A stretch of DNA of 64,000 bases, taken from positions 2,386,001-2,450,000 of the forward strand of contig NZ_CP102265.1 in assembly GCF_025147765.1 (NCBI RefSeq), written 5' to 3'. The translations under genes were made by a program, and so were the position numbers. Position 1 is the stretch's first letter; each line of letters begins with the position of its first letter. Positions 22,670 to 31,792 of the stretch are shown one piece after another. The notes under the pieces were generated by a model. That model ran no database searches. It was not told where the DNA came from and worked only from the letters and a program-made list of their open reading frames with translations. Source of the DNA: Blautia obeum ATCC 29174 (GTDB taxonomy: Bacteria; Bacillota; Clostridia; Lachnospirales; Lachnospiraceae).

Positions 22670-24295
22670 TTACATCATGCCGCCCATTCCTGGAGCACCT
22701 GCCGGCATAGCCGGAGCATCTTCTTTGATTGTAGCAACTACAGACTCTGTAGTCAGGAGTGTAGAAGCAACACTTGTCGCATTCTGCAGAGCACTTCTTG
22801 TAACTTTAACCGGATCAAGGATTCCGGCACCTACCATGTCTACATATTTCTCGTTCAGAGCATCAAATCCAACACCTGGCTCGGATTCTCTTACTTTATT
22901 GATAATAACAGAGCCTTCCAGACCAGCGTTTGCAGAAATATGGAACAGCGGAGCTTCCAGAGCTTTGAGGATAACGTTTGCACCTGTCTTTTCATCACCT
23001 TCCAGAGTTGCAACCAGTTCTGCAACCTTCTTGGATGCATGAATATATGCAGATCCGCCACCTGCAATGATTCCTTCTTCTACTGCTGCTCTTGTAGCTG
23101 CAAGAGCATCTTCCAGACGAAGTTTTGCTTCTTTCATTTCAGTTTCAGTTGCAGCACCAACACGGATAACAGCTACGCCGCCAGCCAGTTTTGCAAGTCT
23201 TTCCTGTAATTTTTCTTTATCAAATTCAGATTTTGTCTCTGCAATCTGTTTACGGATCTGAGCAACACGGTCAGCAATTTCTTTCTTATCACCCAGACCA
23301 TCTACGATAACTGTATTCTCTTTTGCAACTTTGACAGATTTTGCACGTCCAAGCTGAGCCATTGTAGTTTCTTTAAGATCAAGTCCAAGTTCTTCGGAAA
23401 TTACCTGTCCACCTGTCAGAATAGCGATATCCTGCAGCATTTCTTTTCTTCTGTCTCCATATCCAGGAGCTTTAACAGCAACTACCTGGAATGTTCCTCT
23501 TAATTTATTTACGATCAGAGTTGTCAGTGCCTCACCTTCTACATCTTCTGCGATAATCAGAAGTTTTGCTCCAGCCTGAACAACCTGCTCCAGTAACGGA
23601 AGAACTTCCTGAATATTGCTGATCTTCTTGTCTGTGATCAGGATATATGGGTCTTCAAGATTTGCTTCCATTTTTTCCATATCTGTAGACATATATGCAG
23701 AAATATATCCACGGTCAAACTGCATACCTTCTACCAGATCAAGTTCTGTATGCATTGTTTTGGATTCTTCTACTGTGATAACACCATCATTGGAAACTTT
23801 TTCCATTGCATCAGCAACCAGCTGACCTACTTCTTCATCACTTGCAGAAATAGATGCAACATTTGCGATCTGTGCTTTGCCACTGATTTTCTGGCTCATT
23901 TCTTTGATAGCCTCTACAGCTGCATCTGTAGCTTTTCTCATACCTTTTCTCAGGATGATCGGGTTTGCACCTGCTGCCAGGTTTTTCATTCCTTCATGAA
24001 CCATTGCCTGTGCCAGAACAGTTGCTGTAGTAGTACCATCACCAGCTACATCATTTGTCTTGGATGCAACTTCTTTGATCAGCTGGGCACCCATGTTTTC
24101 GAATCTGTCTTCCAATTCAATTTCTTTTGCAATAGTAACACCGTCGTTTGTGATAAGCGGAGCACCAAACTGTTTGTCAAGTACAACGTTTCTTCCTTTT
24201 GGTCCGATTGTTACTCTTACTGTATCTGCAAGTTTGTTTACACCAGTTTCAAGTGCAGCTCTTGCTTCTGCACCAAATTTAATTTCTTTTGCCAT
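22670..24295 (-). CDS. groEL: chaperonin GroEL
   Basis: The 541-residue protein is a canonical class I chaperonin: N-terminal AKEIKFGAEARAALE, ATP-binding VRVTIGPKGRNVVLDK and DGTTTATVLAQ, catalytic Asp in the later AILTGGQ region, and a C-terminal GGM-like tail (PGMGGMM). It folds newly made proteins in a double-ring chamber capped by GroES, encoded 56 bases upstream. Expression is expected to be heat-inducible through the CIRCE operator ahead of groES. Confidence 0.97.
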   Translation of the reverse strand: MAKEIKFGAEARAALETGVNKLADTVRVTIGPKGRNVVLDKQFGAPLITNDGVTIAKEIELEDRFENMGAQLIKEVASKTNDVAGDGTTTATVLAQAMVHEGMKNLAAGANPIILRKGMRKATDAAVEAIKEMSQKISGKAQIANVASISASDEEVGQLVADAMEKVSNDGVITVEESKTMHTELDLVEGMQFDRGYISAYMSTDMEKMEANLEDPYILITDKKISNIQEVLPLLEQVVQAGAKLLIIAEDVEGEALTTLIVNKLRGTFQVVAVKAPGYGDRRKEMLQDIAILTGGQVISEELGLDLKETTMAQLGRAKSVKVAKENTVIVDGLGDKKEIADRVAQIRKQIAETKSEFDKEKLQERLAKLAGGVAVIRVGAATETEMKEAKLRLEDALAATRAAVEEGIIAGGGSAYIHASKKVAELVATLEGDEKTGANVILKALEAPLFHISANAGLEGSVIINKVRESEPGVGFDALNEKYVDMVGAGILDPVKVTRSALQNATSVASTLLTTESVVATIKEDAPAMPAGAPGMGGMM

Positions 24296-24351
24296 GATGA
24301 CTGTCCTCCTGAAATGCTTAATGATCTGTAACGTTTTTTATTCTGTTACGA

Positions 24352-24636
24352 TTATTCAACGATTGCGAGAATATCGCTCTGTTTTACGATGATATATTCT
24401 TCGCCGTCAAGTTTTACTTCAGTTCCTGCATATTTGGAATAAATAACTTTATTACCTGTAGCAACTTCCATCTTAACTTCTTTACCGTCAACAACTCCGC
24501 CAGGACCTACTGCAATAACTTCTGCCTGCTGCGGTTTTTCCTGTGCCTGTCCCGGAAGTACGATACCAGATTTTGTTGTTTCTTCTGCTTCTAACTGTTT
24601 TAATACAACTCTGTCGCCTAAAGGTACTAATTTCAT
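24352..24636 (-). CDS. groES: co-chaperonin GroES
   Basis: The 94-residue protein has the GroES features: LVPLGDRVVLKQLEAEETTK at the N-terminus, the mobile loop KSGIVLPGQAQEKPQQ that contacts GroEL, the conserved GDKVIYSKYAGTEVK-like strand (here NKVIYSKYAGTEVKL) and the terminal DILAIVE. It is the first gene of the groESL operon, controlled by a HrcA-binding CIRCE element in its leader. Confidence 0.96.
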   Translation of the reverse strand: MKLVPLGDRVVLKQLEAEETTKSGIVLPGQAQEKPQQAEVIAVGPGGVVDGKEVKMEVATGNKVIYSKYAGTEVKLDGEEYIIVKQSDILAIVE

Positions 24637-24674
24637 GATCTATTTCCTCCTTTATTGTTGCCTTTTTCGAATTA

Positions 24675-24701
24675 CTAGCACTCATTTCGTTTGAGTGCTA
24701 A
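24675..24701. promoter_or_regulatory. CIRCE operator (HrcA site)
   Basis: The perfect-type CIRCE inverted repeat, TTAGCACTC-N9-GAGTGCTAG read on the minus strand, occupies 24675-24701. The HrcA repressor binds it and releases on heat shock. It lies in the groES leader just after the start site. Confidence 0.95.
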
Positions 24702-24712
24702 TCACTGTCCCT

Positions 24713-24741
24713 ATATTATTTAAAATCATGATTTTCTGCAA
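24713..24741 (-). promoter_or_regulatory. promoter of groESL
   Basis: TTGCAG (complement of 24736-24741), 17-base spacer, TAATAT (complement of 24713-24718), placing the start site inside or just before the CIRCE element. Confidence 0.65.
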
Positions 24742-24840
24742 CTCTTTTCAAAGCTGTAAATTAGTATTATTTTTTTATTTATCTTTTATTTTCTCTTATT
24801 TTCTCCTGTTTTCTCATTTTCTGATTTTTAAGTATTTTAT

Positions 24841-24880
24841 AAAAGAAAAGGCCCTTTCCTTCATAGGAAAAGACCTCTCT
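24841..24880 (-). terminator. terminator of codY
   Basis: On the minus strand GGTCTTTTCC (complement of 24866-24875) pairs with GGAAAGGGCC (complement of 24850-24859), followed by T-rich sequence. Confidence 0.7.
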
Positions 24881-24902
24881 TTATAAACAGCTTCTGCTGT
24901 CC

Positions 24903-25688
24903 TTATGATTTTTTGCTTCGCTGAGCTTTAATTTCTTCAAGCTCATCAAAAATTACTTCGTTAAGTACTTTGATATAAGTTCCCTTCATACCTGATGAAC
25001 GAGATTCGATTACCCCGGCACTTTCAAATTTGCGAAGTGCATTTACAATAACAGATCTGGTGATTCCTACACGGTCTGCAATCTTGCTTGCAACCAGAAT
25101 ACCCTCTTCTCCATCAAGTTCATCAAATATATGAATGATCGCTTCTAGTTCTGAGAAGGACAGTGTATTGAATGCAGATTTTACAACTTGTTGTTTACGG
25201 TCCTCTTCTGCATTTTCTTCATGAACCGCTCTCATCATTTCCAGACCAACCACTGTTGTGCCATATTCACTGACGATAATGTCTTCAATATCATAAGGCT
25301 TATCGTTACGATACATAAAAACAGTCCCCAGTCTTTCGCCGGCAATATCGATTGGATTGATAATACCCTGACAGTTGCTGTTTACATGTTCAAATCCAAG
25401 TGTCTGAAGATTCACATTTTCCTTTGTAGACAAAACGCCAAGGAAACGCTCATTTAACAGAGAATCTACATGTCCGCCTACGTTATCTTCAATCAGCTCG
25501 GTAATTTCTTCAACGCCCGGACATAAACTAATTCCAAGTACTTTACCCTTTTTGCTCAGTACCAGGATATTGGAACTTAATGTGTCCATCAGCACCTGAC
25601 AGATATCATTAAATACAACTTTACTGGAACTGCTGTTGTGCAAAAGCTTATTGATTTTTCTGGTTTTATCCAACAACTGAACGCTCAT
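24903..25688 (-). CDS. codY: global regulator CodY
   Basis: The 261-residue protein has the CodY plan: N-terminal GAF domain sensing branched-chain amino acids (about 1-155; MSVQLLDKTRKINKLLH start, LCPGVEEI), then a C-terminal winged helix (ASKIADRVGITRSVIVNALRKFES, about 200-225). GTP and isoleucine/valine activate it as repressor of nitrogen and stationary-phase genes. I start at ATG 25688, which follows GGAGAAGGAGG; the longer frame to 25754 is not supported. It follows topA as in many Firmicutes. The BCAT gene ilvE at 41959 is a likely regulon member, unproven here. Confidence 0.93.
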   Translation of the reverse strand: MSVQLLDKTRKINKLLHNSSSSKVVFNDICQVLMDTLSSNILVLSKKGKVLGISLCPGVEEITELIEDNVGGHVDSLLNERFLGVLSTKENVNLQTLGFEHVNSNCQGIINPIDIAGERLGTVFMYRNDKPYDIEDIIVSEYGTTVVGLEMMRAVHEENAEEDRKQQVVKSAFNTLSFSELEAIIHIFDELDGEEGILVASKIADRVGITRSVIVNALRKFESAGVIESRSSGMKGTYIKVLNEVIFDELEEIKAQRSKKS

Positions 25689-25818
25689 TACGGCCTCCTT
25701 CTCCTGTTTTTTCGATGTTTTCAATCTTATGGTATAATAGTACACGTTTTGCAACGAAAATACAAGATATTTTTATATTTTTTTCGATTTTGTCCGCATT
25801 TTCAGAAAATTTATATAT

Positions 25819-27888
25819 TTAATCTTCTTTAGACTTCTGCTCTACATAACCGCAAGTTGTCTCACTGCAGACAATCTTGTTTCCTTTTTCGACCATATAG
25901 CTTCCACAAACCGGGCATTTTTTTGCTGATGGCTTCTGCCATGACATAAAATCACATTCCGGGTTGTCGATACAACCATAATATTTACGACCCTTCTGGG
26001 TTTTCTTCAACACAACATCCTTTCCACATTTCGGACATGCCACACCGATTTTTTCATAATACGGTTTGGTATTTCTGCATTCCGGAAATCCAGGACATGC
26101 AAGGAATCTTCCATGTGGTCCGTATTTGATGACCATATTGCGTCCACAGACATCACAGATTTCATCTGTAACTTCATCCTGAATTTCAACTTTTTCCAGT
26201 TCTTTCTCAGCAGCATCCACATCTCTCTTAAGATCCGGATAAAAGTTTCTGACAACCGTTTTCCACTGCACAGTACCCTCTTCAACGCAGTCCAAAAGGC
26301 CTTCCATCATTGCAGTAAAACGAACATCTACAATGCTTGGAAATGCCTGTTTCATAATATTATTAACAACTTCTCCAAGTTCCGTCACATAGAGGTTTTT
26401 CTGTTCTTTAGATACATAACGGCGGCTGATGATCGTGGTGATCGTCGGAGCATAAGTACTCGGACGTCCAATTCCCTGTTCTTCCAGTGCCTTTACAAGA
26501 GATGCTTCTGTATAATGTGCCGGTGGCTGTGTGAAATGCTGTTCCGGTTTCAGTTCAGTAAGCTGCAGCTTCATTCCCTTCTCAAGACTCTGACTGAGTA
26601 CATTGCCTTTTTGATTATCTTCTTCCTGCATATACACAGACATAAATCCGTCAAATATGATCTTGGAGGCAGCAACCGTAAAAGTATACTCTCCTGCACT
26701 GATTTTTACTGATGTTGTTTCATATTTTGCTGCAGACATACGGCTTGCTGTAAAGCGTTTCCAGATCAGCTGATACAGACGGAACTGATCTCTGGAAAGA
26801 GATTCTTTGACCATGACTGGCGTTCTGGTAATATCAGTCGGACGGATTGCTTCATGCGCATCCTGAATCTTCTGGTCTTTTTTTACCATCTTTCCACTTG
26901 TAGAAACATAGTTTTCTCCATACTGTTCACCAATATAGGTTCGCGCTGCTTCATCTGCTTCCTGTGAGATTCGAGTGGAATCCGTACGCAGATAACTGAT
27001 CAGACCAACCGTGCCGCTTCCCTTAATATCAATACCTTCATATAACTGCTGGGCAAGACGCATTGTTTTCTGTGTAGAAAAATTCAGTGTTTTGGCTGCC
27101 TCCTGCTGCAAAGTACTGGTTGTAAACGGCAGGGGTGCATTCTTGATACGTTCGCCTTTTTTTACCTCTGTAATTTCATACTCTGCATTTTCCAGTTTTC
27201 CAAGAAGTTCATCCATCTCGGCCTTATTATGGATTGGAAGTTTCTTATCCGTGCCATAGAATTTTGCCTGAAGAGGTTTCTTCTCTCCTTTTACACGAAA
27301 CTCACCTTCAAGACTCCAGTATTCTTCCGGAATAAAAGAATTGATCTCATCTTCTCTGTCACAGATAATACGCAGTGCTACAGACTGTACTCGTCCTGCA
27401 CTCAGGCCTCTTTTCACTTTTACCCAAAGGAGCGGACTGATCGTATATCCTACCATACGGTCAAGCATTCTTCGTGCCTGCTGTGCATCTACCAGGTTCA
27501 TATCCAGATCCCGCGGCTGTTTGATGGAATTCTTTACAGCAGTCTTTGTGATTTCGTTAAAAGAAATTCTGCGCATCTTAGACGGATCTTCTTTTAGCGC
27601 CTGCATCAGGTGCCAGGAGATTGCCTCTCCCTCGCGGTCAGGGTCAGTTGCAAGATATATCTTATCTGCTTTTTTGGCCGCTTTGCGAAGATTTGAAAGC
27701 AATTCTCCCTTTCCTCTGATCGTAATATATTTTGGTTCAAAATCATTCTCTACATCAATACCAAACTGACTCTTCGGGAAGTCACGCACATGTCCGTTTG
27801 ATGCCTGTACATCATAGTTACTCCCAAGAAATTTCTTAATGGTTTTTACTTTTGCAGGTGATTCCACTATCACCAGATATTTCGCCAT
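25819..27888 (-). CDS. topA: DNA topoisomerase I
   Basis: The 689-residue enzyme starts with the TOPRIM motif (YLVIVESPAKVKTIKKFLG, acidic DPDREGEAISWH near 111-122), has the active-site tyrosine in GLISYLRTDSTR near residue 300, and ends with three zinc-ribbon C4 modules: CDVCGRN...CPGFPEC, CPKCGKD...CIDNPEC and CPVCGSY...CSETTC. It relaxes negative supercoils. It sits 90 bases downstream of dprA in the conserved comM-dprA-topA-codY order. Confidence 0.96.
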   Translation of the reverse strand: MAKYLVIVESPAKVKTIKKFLGSNYDVQASNGHVRDFPKSQFGIDVENDFEPKYITIRGKGELLSNLRKAAKKADKIYLATDPDREGEAISWHLMQALKEDPSKMRRISFNEITKTAVKNSIKQPRDLDMNLVDAQQARRMLDRMVGYTISPLLWVKVKRGLSAGRVQSVALRIICDREDEINSFIPEEYWSLEGEFRVKGEKKPLQAKFYGTDKKLPIHNKAEMDELLGKLENAEYEITEVKKGERIKNAPLPFTTSTLQQEAAKTLNFSTQKTMRLAQQLYEGIDIKGSGTVGLISYLRTDSTRISQEADEAARTYIGEQYGENYVSTSGKMVKKDQKIQDAHEAIRPTDITRTPVMVKESLSRDQFRLYQLIWKRFTASRMSAAKYETTSVKISAGEYTFTVAASKIIFDGFMSVYMQEEDNQKGNVLSQSLEKGMKLQLTELKPEQHFTQPPAHYTEASLVKALEEQGIGRPSTYAPTITTIISRRYVSKEQKNLYVTELGEVVNNIMKQAFPSIVDVRFTAMMEGLLDCVEEGTVQWKTVVRNFYPDLKRDVDAAEKELEKVEIQDEVTDEICDVCGRNMVIKYGPHGRFLACPGFPECRNTKPYYEKIGVACPKCGKDVVLKKTQKGRKYYGCIDNPECDFMSWQKPSAKKCPVCGSYMVEKGNKIVCSETTCGYVEQKSKED

Positions 27889-27968
27889 GCTATCTCTCCT
27901 ACTTCTCCGTTACTGTTCACTCCGTTACAGCAACACTTCTTAAACTTCCCGGGAGGCTGATCCGTGTC

Positions 27969-28877
27969 TTATGTTGTCTTTACATAATAATGCCTGCCTA
28001 TTTCCCGGGCTAACCCCGATATTTTCAACTCCAACAAAAGACCGCCGACTTTTTCCGGCGAAAGTCCTGTCTTCTGGATCAAAAATTCCACAGATTTTGG
28101 TTGCAAATCGAGACAACTATACACCAATTTTAAATCAGTTGCAAGTCCTAACTCATTTTTTGTCTTTACTTTAACAATTTTTTCACAATCTATTCCGAGT
28201 TCCCGAAGCAGTATTTCCGGTGTATATGCGATACCTGCCCCGTCATAGATCAATTTATTACACCCCATACTGAGTTCCTCTGTTACCGGTCCCGGTATGG
28301 CAAAAACACTTTTTCCCTGATCAAGTGCCCACTGTGCAGTGATCAATGAACCACTTTTTTCTCTTGCTTCAACAATCACAACAAGATCCGCCAGTCCGCT
28401 GATAATTCTGTTTCTTGCCGGAAAAAAATAATTTCTTGCCCGCGTCCCCGTCGGCTGTTCACTGAGTATACCACATTTTTCTCGCAGAATTCGCTGATAA
28501 AGTGCTCTGTTACCCGAAGGATAACAGATATCAACGCCATTTCCAAGTACCGCCCATGTGCCTCCTTCTCCTTCCAGTGCACCTCTGTGTGCCTCAGTAT
28601 CAATCCCATATGCCATCCCACTTAATATTTGCACTCCTTCTTCACTGAGTCTCCTGGCATAACGAAACGCCTGCATACGCCCGTATGGACTGGCTGCCCT
28701 GGCTCCGACGATTGCAACTGCCGGTCGTCGTGGATCCGGTAATGTTCCCCTGACATATAAAATCTCCGGCATTCCCTCATAATGCAGAAGTTTCTGCGGA
28801 TATTCCGGACTTTCTTTCGAAATCTCACGCACAAACATTTCCGTGTCACTTTTTCTGATGTTAAGAGTTCCTTCCAT
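27969..28877 (-). CDS. dprA: DNA processing protein DprA
   Basis: The 302-residue protein has the DprA Rossmann-like core: AIVGARAASPYGRMQAFRYA, ILSGMAYGIDTEAHRGAL, GNGVDICYPSGNRALYQRI and ISGLADLVVIVEAREKSG. A C-terminal winged-helix-like DprA domain follows (about 235-302). DprA loads RecA onto incoming single-stranded DNA in transformation. An ATG at 28877 is preferred over the GTG at 28889, which lies in the AGGAG site. The neighbouring comM supports a DNA-uptake role, though no competence pili genes are in the window. Confidence 0.92.
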   Translation of the reverse strand: MEGTLNIRKSDTEMFVREISKESPEYPQKLLHYEGMPEILYVRGTLPDPRRPAVAIVGARAASPYGRMQAFRYARRLSEEGVQILSGMAYGIDTEAHRGALEGEGGTWAVLGNGVDICYPSGNRALYQRILREKCGILSEQPTGTRARNYFFPARNRIISGLADLVVIVEAREKSGSLITAQWALDQGKSVFAIPGPVTEELSMGCNKLIYDGAGIAYTPEILLRELGIDCEKIVKVKTKNELGLATDLKLVYSCLDLQPKSVEFLIQKTGLSPEKVGGLLLELKISGLAREIGRHYYVKTT

Positions 28878-28913
28878 ATAAATTATCACTCCTCTTCAGA
28901 TTTTATACCCTGA

Positions 28914-30434
28914 TTAATTCCAGTATTTTTTGTCAAATGCCCGATAGGATAACGCTTCTGCTATGTGATGTCTGTGAATACTTTCTGTCGCTTCCATATC
29001 TGCAATTGTCCGTGCCACCTTTAGAATCCTGTGATAGGCACGGGCACTGAACGGCATATTCTGAAATGCCATCTTCAAAAGCTGCCGGGCGTCTTTTTCC
29101 ATCTTGCAATATTTCTCAATCTGAGCACCACTTAATTCTCCGTTAAACTGAATTCCTTCTATTTTATATCGTTCTCTCTGAATATCCTGTGCGCAGATAA
29201 CCCGCTCTCTGATCGTTTGTGTACTCTCCCCTTTTCGTCCACTGCTCAGTCCTTCAAAATCTACCGGGGACACTTCAGCACAAAGATCCAGTCTGTCCAG
29301 AAGCGGCTGACTTATTCTTCCCAGATACTGCATTACCTGTGCCGGTGTACACCGACATCTGTTCATATCCGGATAATGACCACAGGGACATGGGTTCATT
29401 GCCGCACACAACATAAAATCTGCCGGAAAATCATACGTCCCATATACTCTGGAGATACGTATCACCTTGTCCTCCAGTGGCTGTCTGAGAATCTCCAGGC
29501 TTCTTCTGGAAAACTCTGGCATCTCATCCAGAAACAATACACCTCTGTGTGCCAGTGTGATCTCCCCTGGTCTGGGATTTCGGCCACCACCAGCCAGAGC
29601 CTGTGCTGAACATGTATGATGCGGACTGCGAAAAGGTCTTTCTTTGATCAGAGGATCTCCTCTCGAGAGCAATCCGGCAATACTGTAGATTTTTGTCAAT
29701 TCCAGCCCTTCATCAAATGTAAGTGCCGGCATAATTCCCGGAATTCTTCTCGCAACCATCGTTTTTCCTGCCCCCGGAGGCCCGATCATAAGCAGATTGT
29801 GAAAACCGCTGACTGCAATCTCCACGGCTCGTTTCAGACTTTCCTGTCCTCGAATATCACTGAAATCCAGTTTTTCTTTACCCGGAGATTCTATTGTTTT
29901 TCCCACTTCTTTTCTATAAGAATCCGGACTTTGCACATAGCGTATCATTTCCTGCAGATTGCGAACTCCAATCACCTTCATATCCGGTATCAGTGTCGCT
30001 TCCCGGAGATTCTCATATGGAACAACACAAAACCGGCACTTTTCCTCCCTCGCCCTGATGATTATAGGCAAAATCCCTGATATTGCATGAATTTCTCCAT
30101 TAAGGCTTATTTCTCCGGCCATCATCACCCGATCCAGCTGTTCCGATTTCAGAATATCTGACGCCGCCAAAACAGCTGCTGCTAACGGAAGATCAAATCC
30201 AGCTCCTTCTTTCTTGATATCAGCCGGAGCAAAATTCACGGTAATTCTCTTCGGTGGAAGTGCAATACCGTTATTCTTCAATGCCGTTCTGACACGATCC
30301 TGTGCTTCCTTTACCTGTGCCGAAGGAAATCCAACCATCGTAAATGTCGGCAGACCATCACTGACGTCTGCCTCCACCTGGATTGGATGAACATCCATGC
30401 CTAAAATCGCTGCTGATAGTACACTTGCAAACAT
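28914..30434 (-). CDS. comM: ComM/YifB-family Mg-chelatase-like AAA ATPase
   Basis: The 506-residue protein has the N-terminal Lon-like ComM domain (MVGFPSAQVKEAQDRVRTAL), an AAA module with Walker A MIGPPGAGKTMVARRIPG and Walker B GVLFLDEMPEFSRRSLEILR, a cysteine-rich insert (AAMNPCPCGHYPDMNRCRC, zinc-binding-like) and the C-terminal ComM domain ending FDKKYW. ComM homologs are hexameric helicases that extend branch migration during transformation. The start ATG at 30434 has AGGAGG five bases upstream. Confidence 0.93.
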   Translation of the reverse strand: MFASVLSAAILGMDVHPIQVEADVSDGLPTFTMVGFPSAQVKEAQDRVRTALKNNGIALPPKRITVNFAPADIKKEGAGFDLPLAAAVLAASDILKSEQLDRVMMAGEISLNGEIHAISGILPIIIRAREEKCRFCVVPYENLREATLIPDMKVIGVRNLQEMIRYVQSPDSYRKEVGKTIESPGKEKLDFSDIRGQESLKRAVEIAVSGFHNLLMIGPPGAGKTMVARRIPGIMPALTFDEGLELTKIYSIAGLLSRGDPLIKERPFRSPHHTCSAQALAGGGRNPRPGEITLAHRGVLFLDEMPEFSRRSLEILRQPLEDKVIRISRVYGTYDFPADFMLCAAMNPCPCGHYPDMNRCRCTPAQVMQYLGRISQPLLDRLDLCAEVSPVDFEGLSSGRKGESTQTIRERVICAQDIQRERYKIEGIQFNGELSGAQIEKYCKMEKDARQLLKMAFQNMPFSARAYHRILKVARTIADMEATESIHRHHIAEALSYRAFDKKYWN

Positions 30435-30607
30435 AACAACCTCCTGTATGCACATGCACCTCGATCTGCACTGCTATATTTTTTAATTTATAATTGTATT
30501 ATGGGAATAAAAAAAGAAATGATTTTTATTATAGTCCATTTTGCTCCGTATTGCAATAGCACATTTCGGACTGTTTTATAATTACAGAAAATGAAGGAGG
30601 TATAAGA

Positions 30608-30823
30608 ATGAAATTTCAACGAATTCAGGATCTGCGTATAGATTCCGATCTCTCTCAGAAGAAAATTGGTGAAATTCTTCATATCAGTCAGCGTTCTTAT
30701 TCTCATTATGAAACAGGATCTCGTAATATTCCAATTGAAATGCTGATCCGCCTCGCTGATTATTATGATACCACCATTGATTATCTGGTTGGAAGAACCG
30801 ATAACAAAGAACCGATCAAATGA
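30608..30823 (+). CDS. small XRE-family regulator
   Basis: The 71-residue protein is a single XRE HTH domain: LSQKKIGEILHISQRSYSHYE (reading unit) followed by the typical dimer/closure tail LADYYDTTIDYLVGRTDN. GAAGGAGG precedes the ATG by about 7 bases. It stands alone between comM (divergent) and a YARHG protein gene (convergent), with a shared terminator. It looks chromosomal rather than prophage: no other element genes are around. Target unknown. Confidence 0.85.
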   Translation: MKFQRIQDLRIDSDLSQKKIGEILHISQRSYSHYETGSRNIPIEMLIRLADYYDTTIDYLVGRTDNKEPIK

Positions 30824-30826
30824 CGC

Positions 30827-30859
30827 AGAAAGCGAGTCAGTTTCCCTGACTCGCTTTCT
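30827..30859. terminator. bidirectional terminator between the XRE and YARHG genes
   Basis: AGAAAGCGAGTCAG (30827-30840) and CTGACTCGCTTTCT (30846-30859) are perfect 14-base arms around TTTCC. The end of the YARHG coding region lies inside the hairpin. Confidence 0.85.
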
Positions 30860-31763
30860 GTTCTTCCCACTCAGCAATCTTTGAAATATTTGCAAGCTCA
30901 TATTCATTGAAAATAGAATTCTGTTCGGCATCAAAAGTGTCCGGATCTATCGTACCCTGATACCAGGATTTACTGTTAAAATAATCCGCAATATAATCTG
31001 TTACAAACTGACGTCCATGGCGTGCATAGATTTCATTCTTTGCAAGTTCCAGCTGATCTGAACTATATGCTGAAATCTCCTCATCTGTCAGATAACGATT
31101 ACTGCTCTCCGGGAAGAAATATTCTCCTGTCTCAGCCGTATTCTGTGCCTGCTCGGCCGGCGTTGGTGTAACCGTCGGATCCGGTTGCAGCTGTACCTGT
31201 GTTCTGCTCATAATACAACTTACATTTGGATATACAGAAGAAACTGGTTCTGCTGTCGTCGCGCGCAGATATAATTGACCATTGTCAAATGTCAGATTTC
31301 CTGAAGCTGCATTTCCCGCTGTATCTGTAAAGGAAAATGCTGCCGCAGTTCCGGCCACTTCCGCAGTTACATCAGCAGAAACAGACTGTGTCTGCCCTGC
31401 ATCTGTCTGGCTGAAGCTGAATGATACACTGTCCTGACTGATATTATATATATTAATTGTCACAAGTCCATCTGTGCTATACCAGTAATCCCAGAAATCA
31501 TCCGGATTAAAACTTACTTTTTCTTTTGGTATCGGCGTTGGTGTCGCTGTCGGCCTCGGTGTCGGACTCGGAGACGGTGTCACAGGAACTTCCGTAGGTG
31601 CTGCTGTCGGCAGACTTTCCAGCGCTGCCATTGCTTCTTTCTTCTTTTGTGCCTCTCTCTCACTTTTCTGAAATCCTGCCAGAAGAAGTGCTGCTGCACT
31701 GAACATGATAAATATTGAGACCAAAATCACCAGCAGTACCTTCAGTCTGTTTTTTCTTCTCAT
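30837..31763 (-). CDS. membrane-anchored YARHG-domain protein
   Basis: The 308-residue protein has a basic N-terminus, one membrane helix or signal anchor (VLLVILVSIFIMFSAAALLL, about 9-28), a Pro/Thr-rich linker (PSPTPRPTATPTPIP, about 62-76), a beta-rich middle and a C-terminal YARHG domain (about 225-300) with LELAKNEIYARHGRQFVTDY. YARHG domains are extracellular and occur in clostridial surface proteins; no activity is established. It is the first gene after fbp, same strand, with only 29 bases between. Confidence 0.82.
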   Translation of the reverse strand: MRRKNRLKVLLVILVSIFIMFSAAALLLAGFQKSEREAQKKKEAMAALESLPTAAPTEVPVTPSPSPTPRPTATPTPIPKEKVSFNPDDFWDYWYSTDGLVTINIYNISQDSVSFSFSQTDAGQTQSVSADVTAEVAGTAAAFSFTDTAGNAASGNLTFDNGQLYLRATTAEPVSSVYPNVSCIMSRTQVQLQPDPTVTPTPAEQAQNTAETGEYFFPESSNRYLTDEEISAYSSDQLELAKNEIYARHGRQFVTDYIADYFNSKSWYQGTIDPDTFDAEQNSIFNEYELANISKIAEWEEQKASQGN

Positions 31764-31792
31764 TCGCTCACCTCTGTTATTGCTTTTGTACT